The notes beneath the pieces were generated by a model. The model made no database searches and was not told where the DNA came from. It was given only the letters and a program-made list of their open reading frames with translations. From NCBI GenBank assembly GCA_963837345.1, contig CAWIMX010000001.1:1488001-1552000 (forward strand): DNA of 64,000 nt, read 5' to 3'. Both the position numbers and the translations under genes were made by a program. The first letter of the stretch is position 1, and every line of letters starts with the position of its first letter. Origin of the DNA: CAWIMX01 sp963837345 (GTDB taxonomy: Bacteria > Acidobacteriota > Vicinamibacteria > Vicinamibacterales > CAVVIG01). Shown here piece by piece: positions 56,163-64,000 of the stretch.

Positions 56163-57406
56163 CCCACCATCATGCCCGGAAAGCGCGACGGGCTGACCGT
56201 GTGTCCCGGGAAGATCGGGGCCGCGTCGGCCACGCCGAGGTGCCGCACCACGATCTCGGCGAACACGTCGCGGAAGTCGGTGGTGACGGCCAGATCGCGC
56301 TGGTCGTATCGCTGGTCGAGGGCCAGCCCGGGCCACCGCCCGTAGACGCGGCCGCCCTTGACGTCGCCGCCGATCACGAACATCGCGTTCCCGTGGCCGT
56401 GATCGGTGCCGCGGTTGCCGTTTTCGTTCACCGCCCGGCCGAACTCCGACATCGTCAGTACGACAGTGTCGGCCATGAGATCGCCCAGGTCGGTGACGAG
56501 GGCCGAGATGCCGCGGGAGAAATCGTCGAGTCTCGCTGCCAGCTGTCCCTGCGCGGCGCCCTGATTGACGTGGGTGTCCCAGCCGCCGAGATCGGCAAAC
56601 GCCACTTCGAGGCCGAGGTCGGCCTTGGCGAGCTGCGCAATCTGCTGCAGGGCCTGGCCGAAGGGGCTCCGCGGATACTCCGCTCCCCGTTCCGGTCGAT
56701 AGCGGGAAGGGTCCGTGCGCTGCAGCATGTTCATCGCGTCGAACGCCTCGCGGCCGGCGCCGTTCAGCACGTGATCGGCGGCCGCGGCGTACTGTTGCTC
56801 GAAGGACAGGGCGACCGGGTTCGAGCGGCCGCCGCGGATGCCGAACTGATCGAGCTGGCGCACGGCCAGCGCCGGCGCGGCCCCCTGGAGCGCACGCGGC
56901 AGCTGTGACGTGAGCGCGACGGCGCGGAATGGCGTCTGCTCCTGTTCGCGGCGCGCCTGCAGGTAGCGGTTCAGCCAGCCGTCGGACGTGCTTTTCACGC
57001 CCGGCGTCGCCGTTTCCATGTAGTCCTGCGCGTCGAAGTGGCTGCGCGTGCTGTCGGGCGACCCGCAGGCGTGGACGATGGCGAGGCTGCCGGCCTTCCA
57101 GAAGGGCGCGAGCGGCGCGAGGCGGGGATTCAAGCCGAAGAAGCCGTCCAGATCCACCGCGGCGTCGGCGCCGGCGCCGGGGCGGGGAATCGCGATCGAC
57201 GGCCGCGCGCGATAGTAGTCGGCGTCACCGAAGGGCACGACCATGCTCAGGCCGTCGACGGCGCCGCGCTGGAAGATCGCGATCAGGCGCTTCGCGCGAC
57301 GGGTGCGCCCCTGCGCGAATGCGGTCCGCGCGAGAAACGACGGCGCGAAGCCGAGGCTGACCATGGCGATGGCGCCGTTCTTCAGGAAGATGCGTCGGGA
57401 AATCAT
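56159..57406 (-). CDS. DUF1501 protein with Tat signal
   Basis: A 415-residue protein. The N-terminal MISRRIFLKNGAIAMVSLGFAPSFLARTAFAQ is a twin-arginine (SRRIFLK) signal, so it is exported folded. The body matches DUF1501 (sulfatase/alkaline-phosphatase-like fold): AIFQRGAVDGLSMVVPFGDADYY, HACGSPDSTRSHFDAQDYME, VVLTMSEFGRAVNENGNRGTDHGHGNAMFVIG and GGRVYGRWPG. The TDHGHG segment is a likely metal or active site. Its enzymatic role is not established. It is 3 nt after the DUF1800 gene, the usual partner, and its stop overlaps the D-serine-dehydratase-like start. Confidence 0.9.
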   Translation of the reverse strand: MISRRIFLKNGAIAMVSLGFAPSFLARTAFAQGRTRRAKRLIAIFQRGAVDGLSMVVPFGDADYYRARPSIAIPRPGAGADAAVDLDGFFGLNPRLAPLAPFWKAGSLAIVHACGSPDSTRSHFDAQDYMETATPGVKSTSDGWLNRYLQARREQEQTPFRAVALTSQLPRALQGAAPALAVRQLDQFGIRGGRSNPVALSFEQQYAAAADHVLNGAGREAFDAMNMLQRTDPSRYRPERGAEYPRSPFGQALQQIAQLAKADLGLEVAFADLGGWDTHVNQGAAQGQLAARLDDFSRGISALVTDLGDLMADTVVLTMSEFGRAVNENGNRGTDHGHGNAMFVIGGDVKGGRVYGRWPGLALDQRYDQRDLAVTTDFRDVFAEIVVRHLGVADAAPIFPGHTVSPSRFPGMMVG

Positions 57407-57409
57407 GGG

Positions 57410-58987
57410 CTACCGCCTCTGGAATTCCGGCGACCCGAGCGTCAGCGCCAGGCGCTGCTCCTCGGTGGTCGCTCTCGCAATTGTCGCGCGCGTCGCCTGG
57501 GAGACGTCGTCGGCCAGCACTTGCGTGATCACGGCGTCGCTGCGCGCCCCCGGCTGCCGGCTGCCGACGGCCGACTGGCGGCCCCCTCCGGTCAGCGCGA
57601 GCGCCACATTCATGCGCTCGACGAGCGCGCCGGTGTTCACCCACACGTCCGCCGTGTCCTTGTAGCCCGTCGGCGGCTGGCATTGATAGAGCGGCTGCCC
57701 GAGCTGCTGTGCGGCGCGCACGAGCGGCAGCGGCCTCGCCGCGTCGGCGCCGAGCGCACGGACCGACGACACGACGAATTCGAACGGCGTCTTCACTTTG
57801 GCCCGGTACGCCTCGGGCGCGAAGAACTCGGGCGAGGTGACGATCGTCCGCATCACCTCGCGGAGGTCGCCGTGCGTGTGCTCGAAGGCGGCCGCGACGC
57901 GATCGACCAGGGCGACGGGCGGCGTATCGCTCACGAATCGGCGGCTCAGCTCGGTCGCGATGAACCGGGCGGTCGACGGATGCGACGCCAGGATGTCGAG
58001 CACCTGTTCGCCGTCGCGCTCGCCTCCGCCGGCCGCCAGGTGATGACCCAGCACGACCTTCGGCCCATCGTCATGGAGGCGCGGCTCGAAGCGGAAGCCT
58101 CCCCCCTGGCGCGGCTGATCGATCGTCCATCCGGTGAACGCCCGGGCGACCTCGGTGACGTCCTTCTGCGTGTACCCGCCGTCCACGCCGAGCGTGTGCA
58201 ACTCCATCAGCTCGCGGGCGTAGTTTTCGTTCAACCCACGCCGCGGGTTCTGGGCGTTCTGGGGCGGAGCCAGGGGCGCCAATCGACCACGCCCTCCACG
58301 ACGCGCCGACGCGTCGGGGTCCACGCTCAGCCAGTTGTCGAGATAGAAGAGCATCGCCGGGCTCTTGGCCGTGGCTCCCAGCAGGTCGCGAAACGATCCC
58401 AGCACATGAGGACGAATCGCCTCGCGCTCGTACTCGGTCAGCAGGAACCGGTCGGGGCCCTTTCGCGCATCGACGTTGAAATGGTTGAACCAGAAGTCCA
58501 CCAGCACTTCCTGCAGCTGGCGCTCGCTGTAGATGGCGCGCTCCACCTTCTGCGCGGAGAGTTCCATCAGCACCTGATTCGCCTGCTGCATCGCGGGCGG
58601 CCGTTGAGACGGGTCCGGCGGCTGACCGGCCTTCTGATTCTGCTGCTGCCGGCGCCGCGCCTGCTGGAGCGGAATCGCATACTTCTGCGCGATTTCCCGC
58701 GAGCTCATCTCAATCGTGGTGAGATCGACGAGCCGCTGATCCATCGCGCCGTCCGGAATGCGCTCGGGATGGAGCTGGTCGTCGATATAGCGTTCGACGC
58801 CCAGATTGCGCACGCGCTCGACGTCGCCAGGGCGCGGGCCGAAGGCGGTGCGATTGAGGAGATGCACGATCGCCTGGTCGTCGGTGGGAAAACCGGCCGC
58901 AGCGGGGCGCTGCGTGCTGGCGATCGCGGCGGCCGCGATGGCTGCGGCCGCGACCAGTCCTGTCTGTATCCGCTTCGACACGCCCAT
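57410..58987 (-). CDS. DUF1800 secreted protein
   Basis: A 525-residue protein with a Sec-type signal (MGVSKRIQTGLVAAAAIAAAAIASTQRPAAA). DUF1800 hallmarks are AIVHLLNRTAFGPRPGDVERV, LVDFWFNHFNVDARKGPDR, AMLFYLDNWLSVDP, GLNENYARELMELHTLGVDGGYTQKDVTEVARAFTGWTI and FIATELSRRFVSDTPP. A Gln/Arg-rich insert lies near residues 110-140. The function of the family is unknown, but DUF1800 and DUF1501 genes are a well-known adjacent pair in many bacteria. It is the first gene of a four-gene minus-strand run ending with BMC-H. The C-terminus reads SPEFQRR. Confidence 0.9.
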   Translation of the reverse strand: MGVSKRIQTGLVAAAAIAAAAIASTQRPAAAGFPTDDQAIVHLLNRTAFGPRPGDVERVRNLGVERYIDDQLHPERIPDGAMDQRLVDLTTIEMSSREIAQKYAIPLQQARRRQQQNQKAGQPPDPSQRPPAMQQANQVLMELSAQKVERAIYSERQLQEVLVDFWFNHFNVDARKGPDRFLLTEYEREAIRPHVLGSFRDLLGATAKSPAMLFYLDNWLSVDPDASARRGGRGRLAPLAPPQNAQNPRRGLNENYARELMELHTLGVDGGYTQKDVTEVARAFTGWTIDQPRQGGGFRFEPRLHDDGPKVVLGHHLAAGGGERDGEQVLDILASHPSTARFIATELSRRFVSDTPPVALVDRVAAAFEHTHGDLREVMRTIVTSPEFFAPEAYRAKVKTPFEFVVSSVRALGADAARPLPLVRAAQQLGQPLYQCQPPTGYKDTADVWVNTGALVERMNVALALTGGGRQSAVGSRQPGARSDAVITQVLADDVSQATRATIARATTEEQRLALTLGSPEFQRR

Positions 58988-59129
58988 GGAGCTCTCCTGC
59001 CTAACGAGCTTAGACCGGGCGGGCCGTGAAAGCGTTTAAAAGGGCGCGACGAGCTTCAGGTCGACCGCTTTCGCTTCGCCTTCTCCGAGGGTGAACAGCG
59101 TGGCCAGCTCAGATGCGGCGCCTCTTGCG

Positions 59130-60704
59130 TTACCGGATTCGCACGCGGCTCTGTTCGCGCATGAACTGCTGCACGTAGTAGGGGCCGCCGCTGCCACGGC
59201 CCGTGGAGCCGCTCGCCTTCCAGCCGCCGAACGAATTCACGCCGGGCCAGGCGCCTGTTGTCGCCCCGGCCCGGCGATTGGCGTACGTGACGCCGGCCTG
59301 GATGCGTTCGAAGAAGCGCGAGAGCTCGCTTTCGTCTTCGGAAAAGATGCCGGCCGTGAGGCCGTATTCCGTGCGATTGGCGAGCTCGATCGCGTCGTCC
59401 AGCGTGACCACGTCGGCGACAAGCGTGATCGGCACGAACAGCTCTTCGCGGAACAGCGGATGCCCGGCGGGAAGGCCGTCGATGACGGTCGGCTCCACAT
59501 ACCAGCCGTGCGCGAATTCGCCGTCGGTGAGCCGGCGGCCGCCTGCGAGCACGTGGCCGCCGTCCGCCCGCGCCTGGGCCACGGCGCGCTCGAACGTGCG
59601 GACGGCCGCTTCGTTGATGACCGGGCCGAGGTACACGCCGCGCTTCAGCGGATTGCCGACGGTGATCTGTTTCGTCTTCTCGACCAGACGCCGCACGAAT
59701 TCGTCGCGGATGGTCGTGTCGATATAGACGCGCGAGCATGCCGAGCACTTCTGACCCTGCGCGCCGAACGCTGACCGCATCACGCCGTCGCTCGCCTTGT
59801 CGAGATCGGCGGAGCGCATGATGATGGCGGGATTCTTGCCGCCCATTTCGATGACGAGCGGACGCGGAACTGTGCGCGCCGCGTTCTCGCGAATCAGGTG
59901 CATGCCCACGGCCTTCGAACCCGTGAACACGATGCCGTCGACATCCGCGTTGTCGATGAGCTCCTGACCGGCCGTGCTCCCGCCGCCGGTGACGAAGTTG
60001 AAGACGCCGGCGGGGAGGCCGGCCGCCGCGGCAATCTCGTAGAAGCGGTGCGCGATCGTCGGCGTCGCCGATGCCGGCTTGAGCACGATGGTGTTGCCGG
60101 CGACCATCGCGGCGCCGGCCGGGCCGGCCGCCAGCGCCATCGGGAAGTTGAAGGGCGAGATCACCCCCCACACGCCGTACGGACGCATGACGCTGGCGTT
60201 CTCTTCACCGGGGCCGAGCGCGCCGAGGGCCACGTGGAAACCATCGTGGGTCTCGACCTGATCGCAGTAGTAGGCGATGAGATCGGCCGCTTCCTCGACG
60301 TCGCCGACGCACTCGAGACGGTTCTTGCCGGCTTCGTAGCCCATCAAGGCGGCCAGATCCCACCGATGCTCACGAATGCCGTCGGCCACCCGCCGCAGGA
60401 GCGCGACGCGCTCGCGCCAGGGCCGCGCGCTCCATGCCGGATAGGCGGCGCGGGCTGCGGCGATCGCCTGTCGCATCTCGTCGCGACCGCCTGCCTGGCA
60501 CCGGCTGATCAGGATGCGGGTGTCGATCGGACTGCGCACCTCGAACTCGGTTGCCGCCCGCACGGGCTTGCCGTCGATCGCCAGCGGCACGGAGGCGCCA
60601 AAATCCTTCTTCACGCGCTCGATGGCGGCGTCGAGCGCGCGATGGAGATCTTCCATCTGATCGCCGCTCATCGTCGCGTAGGTGATCTTGGTTTGTGTCG
60701 CCAT
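59130..60704 (-). CDS. Aldehyde dehydrogenase (L-glutamate gamma-semialdehyde dehydrogenase-like)
   Basis: A 524-residue NAD(P)-dependent aldehyde dehydrogenase. It has VWGVISPFNFPMALAAGPAGAAMVAGNTIVLKPA, FNFVTGGGSTAGQELI, GIVFTGSKAVG, the catalytic Glu in VIEMGGKNPAIIM, and the nucleophile Cys in FGAQGQKCSACSRVY. FGAQGQKCSACSR and the SPFNFP start are close to PruA/RocA (P5C dehydrogenase), which feeds proline and arginine breakdown into glutamate. Substrate assignment is an inference. ATG 60704 is preceded by GAAGGGGG at about 8 nt. It is not of the CoA-acylating class used in microcompartments. It is 142 nt upstream of DUF1800, a gap with nothing else recognised. Confidence 0.88.
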   Translation of the reverse strand: MATQTKITYATMSGDQMEDLHRALDAAIERVKKDFGASVPLAIDGKPVRAATEFEVRSPIDTRILISRCQAGGRDEMRQAIAAARAAYPAWSARPWRERVALLRRVADGIREHRWDLAALMGYEAGKNRLECVGDVEEAADLIAYYCDQVETHDGFHVALGALGPGEENASVMRPYGVWGVISPFNFPMALAAGPAGAAMVAGNTIVLKPASATPTIAHRFYEIAAAAGLPAGVFNFVTGGGSTAGQELIDNADVDGIVFTGSKAVGMHLIRENAARTVPRPLVIEMGGKNPAIIMRSADLDKASDGVMRSAFGAQGQKCSACSRVYIDTTIRDEFVRRLVEKTKQITVGNPLKRGVYLGPVINEAAVRTFERAVAQARADGGHVLAGGRRLTDGEFAHGWYVEPTVIDGLPAGHPLFREELFVPITLVADVVTLDDAIELANRTEYGLTAGIFSEDESELSRFFERIQAGVTYANRRAGATTGAWPGVNSFGGWKASGSTGRGSGGPYYVQQFMREQSRVRIR

Positions 60705-60779
60705 CGGTGTGCCCCCTTCGCGTGACGTTACCACGCGCCCGGCCGGCGCTGCCTCAGCCGAATCGCGCGAATCCGGACA

Positions 60780-61451
60780 TCAGCGGCCGAGCAGCGGCTC
60801 GTTGAGGAAACGGATGAGCGGCGCCACCTGTCTGAAGGTGCCAATCAGCGTCCGGTAGAAGCCGGCGCGAATCGCCGCGGCCGGCGGCAGCTGGCGACCT
60901 GCCAGAAACTGTCGAAACTTCAGATATTCCGCGGCGGGATGATCCTTCGCGAACGCGAGGGGCACGCGCTGCAGCCGCTCGCCTTCGAGCGCGCCCAGGC
61001 GTCGCCGGAACGCGGGCGACTCGACAATCGAGGCAAACCGGCGCGCGTTGGTCGCGATGTGCTCCCGGACGGCGTGCAGCTGCGGCGTGGGCGGCGCGTA
61101 CATGCCGCCGCCGATCCAGACCTCGTCCGGAGCGATGTGGAAATAGAGGCCCGCGCCCTCATGCTTCGGGAGATGGCGGCACGGGAAGATCGCCGCGACG
61201 TGGGTCTTGTAGGGGGCCTTGTTGGCCGAGAACCGCACGTCGCGATAGATGCGGTACATCGAGCGTTTCGGATCGGCGAGGAGATCGGGGGCAAACGGCC
61301 GGAGATCGCCGGCGAGCCGCTCGATGGTGGCCTGCATGGGCGCGCGCACGAACGCGTCGTACTCGTCGCGGTGGGCGAGAAACCAGTCGCGACGATTGTT
61401 GCGCTTGAGCGCCCGCAGGAATTTCAGCGTGTCCGCGGTAAACGCCTGCAT
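60780..61451 (-). CDS. DUF2461 family protein
   Basis: A 223-residue protein of the DUF2461/TIGR02453 family, recognised by FLRALKRNNRRDWFLAHRDEYDAFVRAPM, SMYRIYRDVRFSANKAPYKTHVAAIF, GAGLYFHIAPDEVWIGGGMYAPP and LKFRQFLAGRQLP. These are the family's conserved Arg/Asp/Lys and His-rich blocks. Its function is unknown. ATG 61451 was chosen because the family starts at FTADTLKFL. It lies 44 nt downstream of the DinB-like gene (same strand) and 75 nt upstream of the aldehyde dehydrogenase. Confidence 0.88.
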   Translation of the reverse strand: MQAFTADTLKFLRALKRNNRRDWFLAHRDEYDAFVRAPMQATIERLAGDLRPFAPDLLADPKRSMYRIYRDVRFSANKAPYKTHVAAIFPCRHLPKHEGAGLYFHIAPDEVWIGGGMYAPPTPQLHAVREHIATNARRFASIVESPAFRRRLGALEGERLQRVPLAFAKDHPAAEYLKFRQFLAGRQLPPAAAIRAGFYRTLIGTFRQVAPLIRFLNEPLLGR

Positions 61452-61495
61452 GGTCTGCCGCCGCCCGAGTGTGCGCACCACATCGGCGGGAACGC

Positions 61496-62053
61496 CTACG
61501 GCCGGGCCGCCTGCGCCCGTGCGCCCGCCGCGTGCGCCATTCGCTCCTGCTGCCGACGCGTGATGTGCGGGACCAGGCCGATCATGCGCTGGGCCACCAT
61601 CAGCTGCGCGCGATGGTGCATCTCATGTTCCTTGACCGACAGCAGCATCTCGAACCGGCTCTTCGTGGCCGGCGTGGCGCCCTCCGGCATCTTGACCGGC
61701 TCGGCCAGGAACAATTCGGGCAGGCTCTCGAGGTAGGCAGCGAACTTCTCGCCTTCCGCGTTCAAGGTCGCGATCACATCGGCCTTGGTGCGCGGCATCG
61801 CCTCTTCGGCCTGGAGGCGCTGGACGATCTGTCCGAAGTTCACCTTGGCGAGGTCGTCGATCTGCCGGCCGTGGATTTCCGTCTGAAAAGCCGGAAGAAA
61901 CGCGATGTGGGCCAGCGTGCGGGCGATGGTGCGCGATTCAGGCGACGCCTTGAAGTCGTACCGATCTTCCGGGATCTCTTCGGCAATCTGAATCGTATTG
62001 CCGCGGACGGTCCGGAAGGCCGCTGCCATTTCTTTTCCGCCGTAGTACGTCAT
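61496..62053 (-). CDS. DinB-family protein
   Basis: A 185-residue four-helix-bundle protein. AFRTVRGNTIQIAEEIPEDRYDFKASPESRTIARTLAHIAFLPAFQTEI contains the first metal His (HIAF). KEHEMHHRAQLMVAQRMIGLVPH has the His-x3-His pair of DinB/YfiT metal-binding proteins. These may act as thiol transferases (bacillithiol/mycothiol-like) or have other roles; the substrate is unknown. ATG 62053 was chosen. TATAGT on the minus strand (62092-62087) lies 33 nt upstream. It is divergent from the rhodanese gene. Confidence 0.82.
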   Translation of the reverse strand: MTYYGGKEMAAAFRTVRGNTIQIAEEIPEDRYDFKASPESRTIARTLAHIAFLPAFQTEIHGRQIDDLAKVNFGQIVQRLQAEEAMPRTKADVIATLNAEGEKFAAYLESLPELFLAEPVKMPEGATPATKSRFEMLLSVKEHEMHHRAQLMVAQRMIGLVPHITRRQQERMAHAAGARAQAARP

Positions 62054-62086
62054 GATGTGGGTGCCTCGCGAGAAGGGGTTCTCGCC

Positions 62087-62092
62087 ACTATA
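62087..62092 (-). promoter_or_regulatory. -10-like TATAGT of the DinB gene
   Basis: Minus-strand TATAGT in the 95-nt divergent gap, 33 nt before the start codon at 62053. Confidence 0.4.
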
Positions 62093-62148
62093 TGCAGGCG
62101 GGCCAACCGTTGTAAAGTTGCCGCGCCCGTTCAGAAGGAGAGACATCG

Positions 62149-62988
62149 ATGACCCCAGCAAGCACCCCGGTGCTCGTGACCACCGACTGGGTGGCCCAGC
62201 ACGCCAAGGACCCCGGCGTTCGCGTTGTCGAAGTGGACGTCGACACCGCCGCCTACGATCAAGGACATATTCCGGGCGCCGTCGGATGGAACTGGTCCAC
62301 CCAGCTCTGCGACACCCTCGTGCGCGACATCGTGCCGGCCAAGCAGCTCGAGGAGCTCCTCGGCCGGAGCGGCATCGACAACCAGACGACGGTGATTCTC
62401 TACGGCGACAACAACAACTGGTTCGCGGCATGGGCGTTCTGGCAGCTGAAAATCTATCGCCATGCGGACGTTCGCATCATGGACGGGGGGCGCAAGAAAT
62501 GGCTGGCCGAGGGCCGCGAGCTGACGACGGAGAAGACGTCGGCGACGGCGAAATCGTACAAAGCCGGCGCGCCGGATTCCTCCCTTCGCGCGTTCCTCCC
62601 CGAAGTGCAGCAGGCCATGAAGAACAAGGCCGCATCCCTCGTGGACGTGCGAAGTCCGCAGGAGTTCACCGGGGAGATCCTCGCGCCTCCCGGACTTCCG
62701 GAGACGTGCCAGCGCGGCGGCCACATTCCCGGCGCCAAGAACATCCCCTGGGCGAAGGCCTGCAACGATGACGGGACGTTCAAGAGTGCCGAGGAGCTGA
62801 AAGCGTTGTACGGCGCCCAGGGCGTCACCGCCGGCACGCCCGTGATTGCGTACTGCCGCATTGGCGAGCGATCGAGCCACACCTGGTTCGTCCTGAAGTA
62901 CCTGCTCGGCTTCGACAACGTCAAGAACTACGACGGTTCGTGGACGGAGTGGGGCAATCTCGTGGGCGCGCCGGTCGAAAAGCCGTAG
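62149..62988 (+). CDS. Thiosulfate sulfurtransferase (rhodanese, CysA/SseA type)
   Basis: A 279-residue tandem rhodanese that moves sulfane sulfur from thiosulfate or mercaptopyruvate to cyanide or a thiol acceptor. The N-terminal rhodanese domain (about 8-125) is non-catalytic. The C-terminal domain has LVDVRSPQEFTGE, GGHIPGAKNIPW and the active-site loop YCRIGERSSHTWFVL with catalytic Cys236. CRIGERSSHTWF is typical of actinobacterial CysA-type thiosulfate sulfurtransferase. AAGGAG precedes ATG 62149 by about 11 nt. A 73-aa gene and a TauE/SafE permease follow, so sulfur-compound handling is the likely theme. Confidence 0.92.
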   Translation: MTPASTPVLVTTDWVAQHAKDPGVRVVEVDVDTAAYDQGHIPGAVGWNWSTQLCDTLVRDIVPAKQLEELLGRSGIDNQTTVILYGDNNNWFAAWAFWQLKIYRHADVRIMDGGRKKWLAEGRELTTEKTSATAKSYKAGAPDSSLRAFLPEVQQAMKNKAASLVDVRSPQEFTGEILAPPGLPETCQRGGHIPGAKNIPWAKACNDDGTFKSAEELKALYGAQGVTAGTPVIAYCRIGERSSHTWFVLKYLLGFDNVKNYDGSWTEWGNLVGAPVEKP

Positions 62989-62990
62989 CG

Positions 62991-63212
62991 ATGAACGCCG
63001 AAGACTACTCGCGACGCGACCAGGAACTGGCGGGATGGGCAGTGTCGATCGAAACGTACCGGCTCGGGGCCGTCTACTACTGCACGATCTCCAACGTCGA
63101 CCCCGGCGCGCGATTCGCGCGCGCTGAGGGCCCGACACGCGAAGCCGCGGAGCGGTCGGCGCTCGAGAAGGCCGAGCGGTACCTCGGGCAGACGCGCCGC
63201 TTCAACGTGTAG
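62991..63212 (+). CDS. Small hypothetical protein (73 aa)
   Basis: Begins at ATG 62991, two nt after the rhodanese stop. The product (MNAEDYSRRDQELAGWAVSIE ... GQTRRFNV) is predicted to be a small alpha/beta protein: two strands (WAVSIETYRLGAVYYCTISNV) followed by a helix (EAAERSALEKAERYL). It contains a single Cys. No family is recognised. Tight spacing implies cotranscription with the rhodanese gene. The stop codon is at the left edge of a REP-like repeat. Confidence 0.7.
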   Translation: MNAEDYSRRDQELAGWAVSIETYRLGAVYYCTISNVDPGARFARAEGPTREAAERSALEKAERYLGQTRRFNV

Positions 63213-63309
63213 CCACAGCGCCACGGAGGCACAGAGACAATGAACCACAGTGGCACTGGGACACGGAGGAGATCTTCTTCTCGGTGTCTCGGTGTCTCGG
63301 TGGTTGTGG
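63212..63309. repeat. REP-like element (CCACGGAGGCACAGAG family)
   Basis: GCCACGGAGGCACAGAGAC, AACCACAGTGGCACTGGGACACGGAGGA, then the inverted TCTCGGTGTCTCGGTGTCTCGGTGGTT. The second and third blocks form an imperfect hairpin (63243-63305). It lies between the 73-aa gene and the TauE/SafE gene and belongs to the same family as 24635, 35571 and 43920. Confidence 0.8.
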
Positions 63310-63323
63310 ATTGAAGATTCCGG

Positions 63324-64000
63324 GTGCCCTCGGTGGTTCAGCCGCTGATCGTCTTCGTCGCCGGCGCCGTGGCCGGCTCGTTCGGGGCGCTGCTCGGCCT
63401 GGGCGGCGGCGTCTTCCTCGTGCCCTTTCTGAACCTCGGCATGCATCTGCCGATGACCGCGGCGGCGGGCATCAGCCTCGCGACGGTGATCGCCACGTCG
63501 ACGCTCGTCTCGGCAGGTCGAACCGGCAAGCACCTCATCAACATGCGCCTCGGGATGCTGCTCGAAGTGGCGACCGCGGCCGGCAGCGTCCTGGGCGGGC
63601 TCACGGCGCAGCTCCTCGCCCAGAGCACGCTGCAGCGGCTGTTCGGCGTCATGGCGGCGCTGTCGGCGATGGCGATGCTCGGCCGCCTCCGGCGCCGCAA
63701 CGTGATTCTCGATCCGTCGGCCGAGCCGGGCCGCTTCGGCGGGCGCTATCACGAGGAGGAAAGCGGCGGGACAATCACCTATCGCGTCCGTCGCCTGCCG
63801 CTGGCAATCGCGGCGTCGTTCGTCGCCGGCAACGTGTCGTCACTGCTCGGTATCGGCGGCGGCATCATCAAGGTGCCCGTGCTCAACGCCTGGTGCGGCG
63901 TGCCCATGCGGGCGGCGGCCGCCACCAGCGCCTTCATGATCGGCGTGACCGCAACGGCCGGAGCCATCATCTACTACGGGCACGGACAGCTGATTCCCGA
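63324..64000 (+). CDS. Sulfite exporter TauE/SafE-family permease (cut by window edge)
   Basis: The gene runs off the right edge, leaving about 225 residues visible. It starts with hydrophobic VVQPLIVFVAGAVAGSFGALLGLGGGVFLVPFL, the typical first repeat of TauE/SafE (DUF81). The second repeat, AASFVAGNVSSLLGIGGGIIKVPVL, mirrors it. In between are helices with AAGISLATVIATSTL and a central cytoplasmic loop (EPGRFGGRYHEEESGGTITYR). The family moves sulfite, sulfoacetate or other organosulfonates, or plays unknown roles. GTG 63324 is taken as start; GTG 63333 is also possible. The upstream rhodanese gene supports a sulfur role. Confidence 0.87.
   Translation, partial: MPSVVQPLIVFVAGAVAGSFGALLGLGGGVFLVPFLNLGMHLPMTAAAGISLATVIATSTLVSAGRTGKHLINMRLGMLLEVATAAGSVLGGLTAQLLAQSTLQRLFGVMAALSAMAMLGRLRRRNVILDPSAEPGRFGGRYHEEESGGTITYRVRRLPLAIAASFVAGNVSSLLGIGGGIIKVPVLNAWCGVPMRAAAATSAFMIGVTATAGAIIYYGHGQLIP

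Noticed and set aside
59130..60704. Aldehyde dehydrogenase as the signature enzyme of the nearby BMC shell gene
   Set aside because: It has the NAD-dependent, P5C-dehydrogenase-type motifs and no encapsulation-like extension or CoA-acylating features. It is separated from BMC-H by four genes.
1..64000. tRNA, rRNA, riboswitch, integrase, transposase or toxin-antitoxin genes
   Set aside because: Intergenic gaps were read for cloverleaf-like patterns, conserved riboswitch cores and typical short gene pairs. Nothing convincing was found, though a covariance-model search was not possible here.

Overview
The window reads as chromosomal DNA of a high-GC, Gram-negative, heterotrophic bacterium, most likely an Acidobacteriota of the Vicinamibacteria type. 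This is an inference from gene content: three Oar-like TonB-dependent receptors with N-terminal carboxypeptidase-regulatory domains, a DUF1800/DUF1501 secreted pair, DUF1684, DUF1015 beside serC, and many secreted peptidases. No rRNA, tRNA, phage, transposase or CRISPR genes were recognised. Both ends cut genes: a DsbD-like protein on the left and a TauE/SafE permease on the right.

Layout. 1-5.5 kb (minus strand): dsbD-like, nuoG, and a frameshifted M1 aminopeptidase. 5.5-12.6 kb: central metabolism (kbl, two class I aminotransferases, an ACT-domain protein, a GarR-like dehydrogenase, an SDR, a MetF-like protein), with short tandem repeats at gene ends. 12.7-24.6 kb: a beta-CASP nuclease, an M49 lipoprotein peptidase, a HEAT-cyclophilin fusion, an aminotransferase coupled to malQ, and M28 and M23 peptidases. 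24.6-28.1 kb: DUF1015, serC and a desaturase. 28.1-42.7 kb: three large TonB receptors, with pcnB, polA and a membrane-anchored hypothetical protein between the first two. 42.8-47.6 kb: P1 peptidase, sodium symporter, a 1.25-kb tandem array and a tartrate/malate dehydrogenase, all on the minus strand. 47.7-54.7 kb: M28 lipoprotein, DUF1684 coupled to sixA, and a thiO, hypothetical, PCD, merR series. 54.7-61.5 kb (minus strand): DUF1800, DUF1501, a D-serine-dehydratase-like enzyme and a lone microcompartment shell protein, preceded by an aldehyde dehydrogenase and DUF2461. 61.5-64 kb: a DinB-like protein divergent from rhodanese, a 73-aa protein and TauE/SafE.

Functional theme. Extracellular and periplasmic protein breakdown (M1, M28 twice, M49, P1, M23) is joined to outer-membrane TonB uptake and amino-acid metabolism (five fold-type-I PLP enzymes in the first 27 kb). 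Many neighbours are translationally coupled through 1- to 4-nt overlaps.

Most notable: (i) a family of REP-like inverted repeats built on CCACGGAGACACAGAG, found as single copies, as a three-way-junction palindrome, as a 7-copy 179-bp array, and apparently as coding DNA for a signal peptide; (ii) nine probable single-base insertions confined to four outer-membrane or secreted genes; (iii) a lone BMC-H shell gene directly behind a D-serine-dehydratase-like gene; (iv) a shared promoter-like motif before all three TonB genes; (v) several genes with a -10-like hexamer 6-8 nt before the start codon, suggesting leaderless transcripts.
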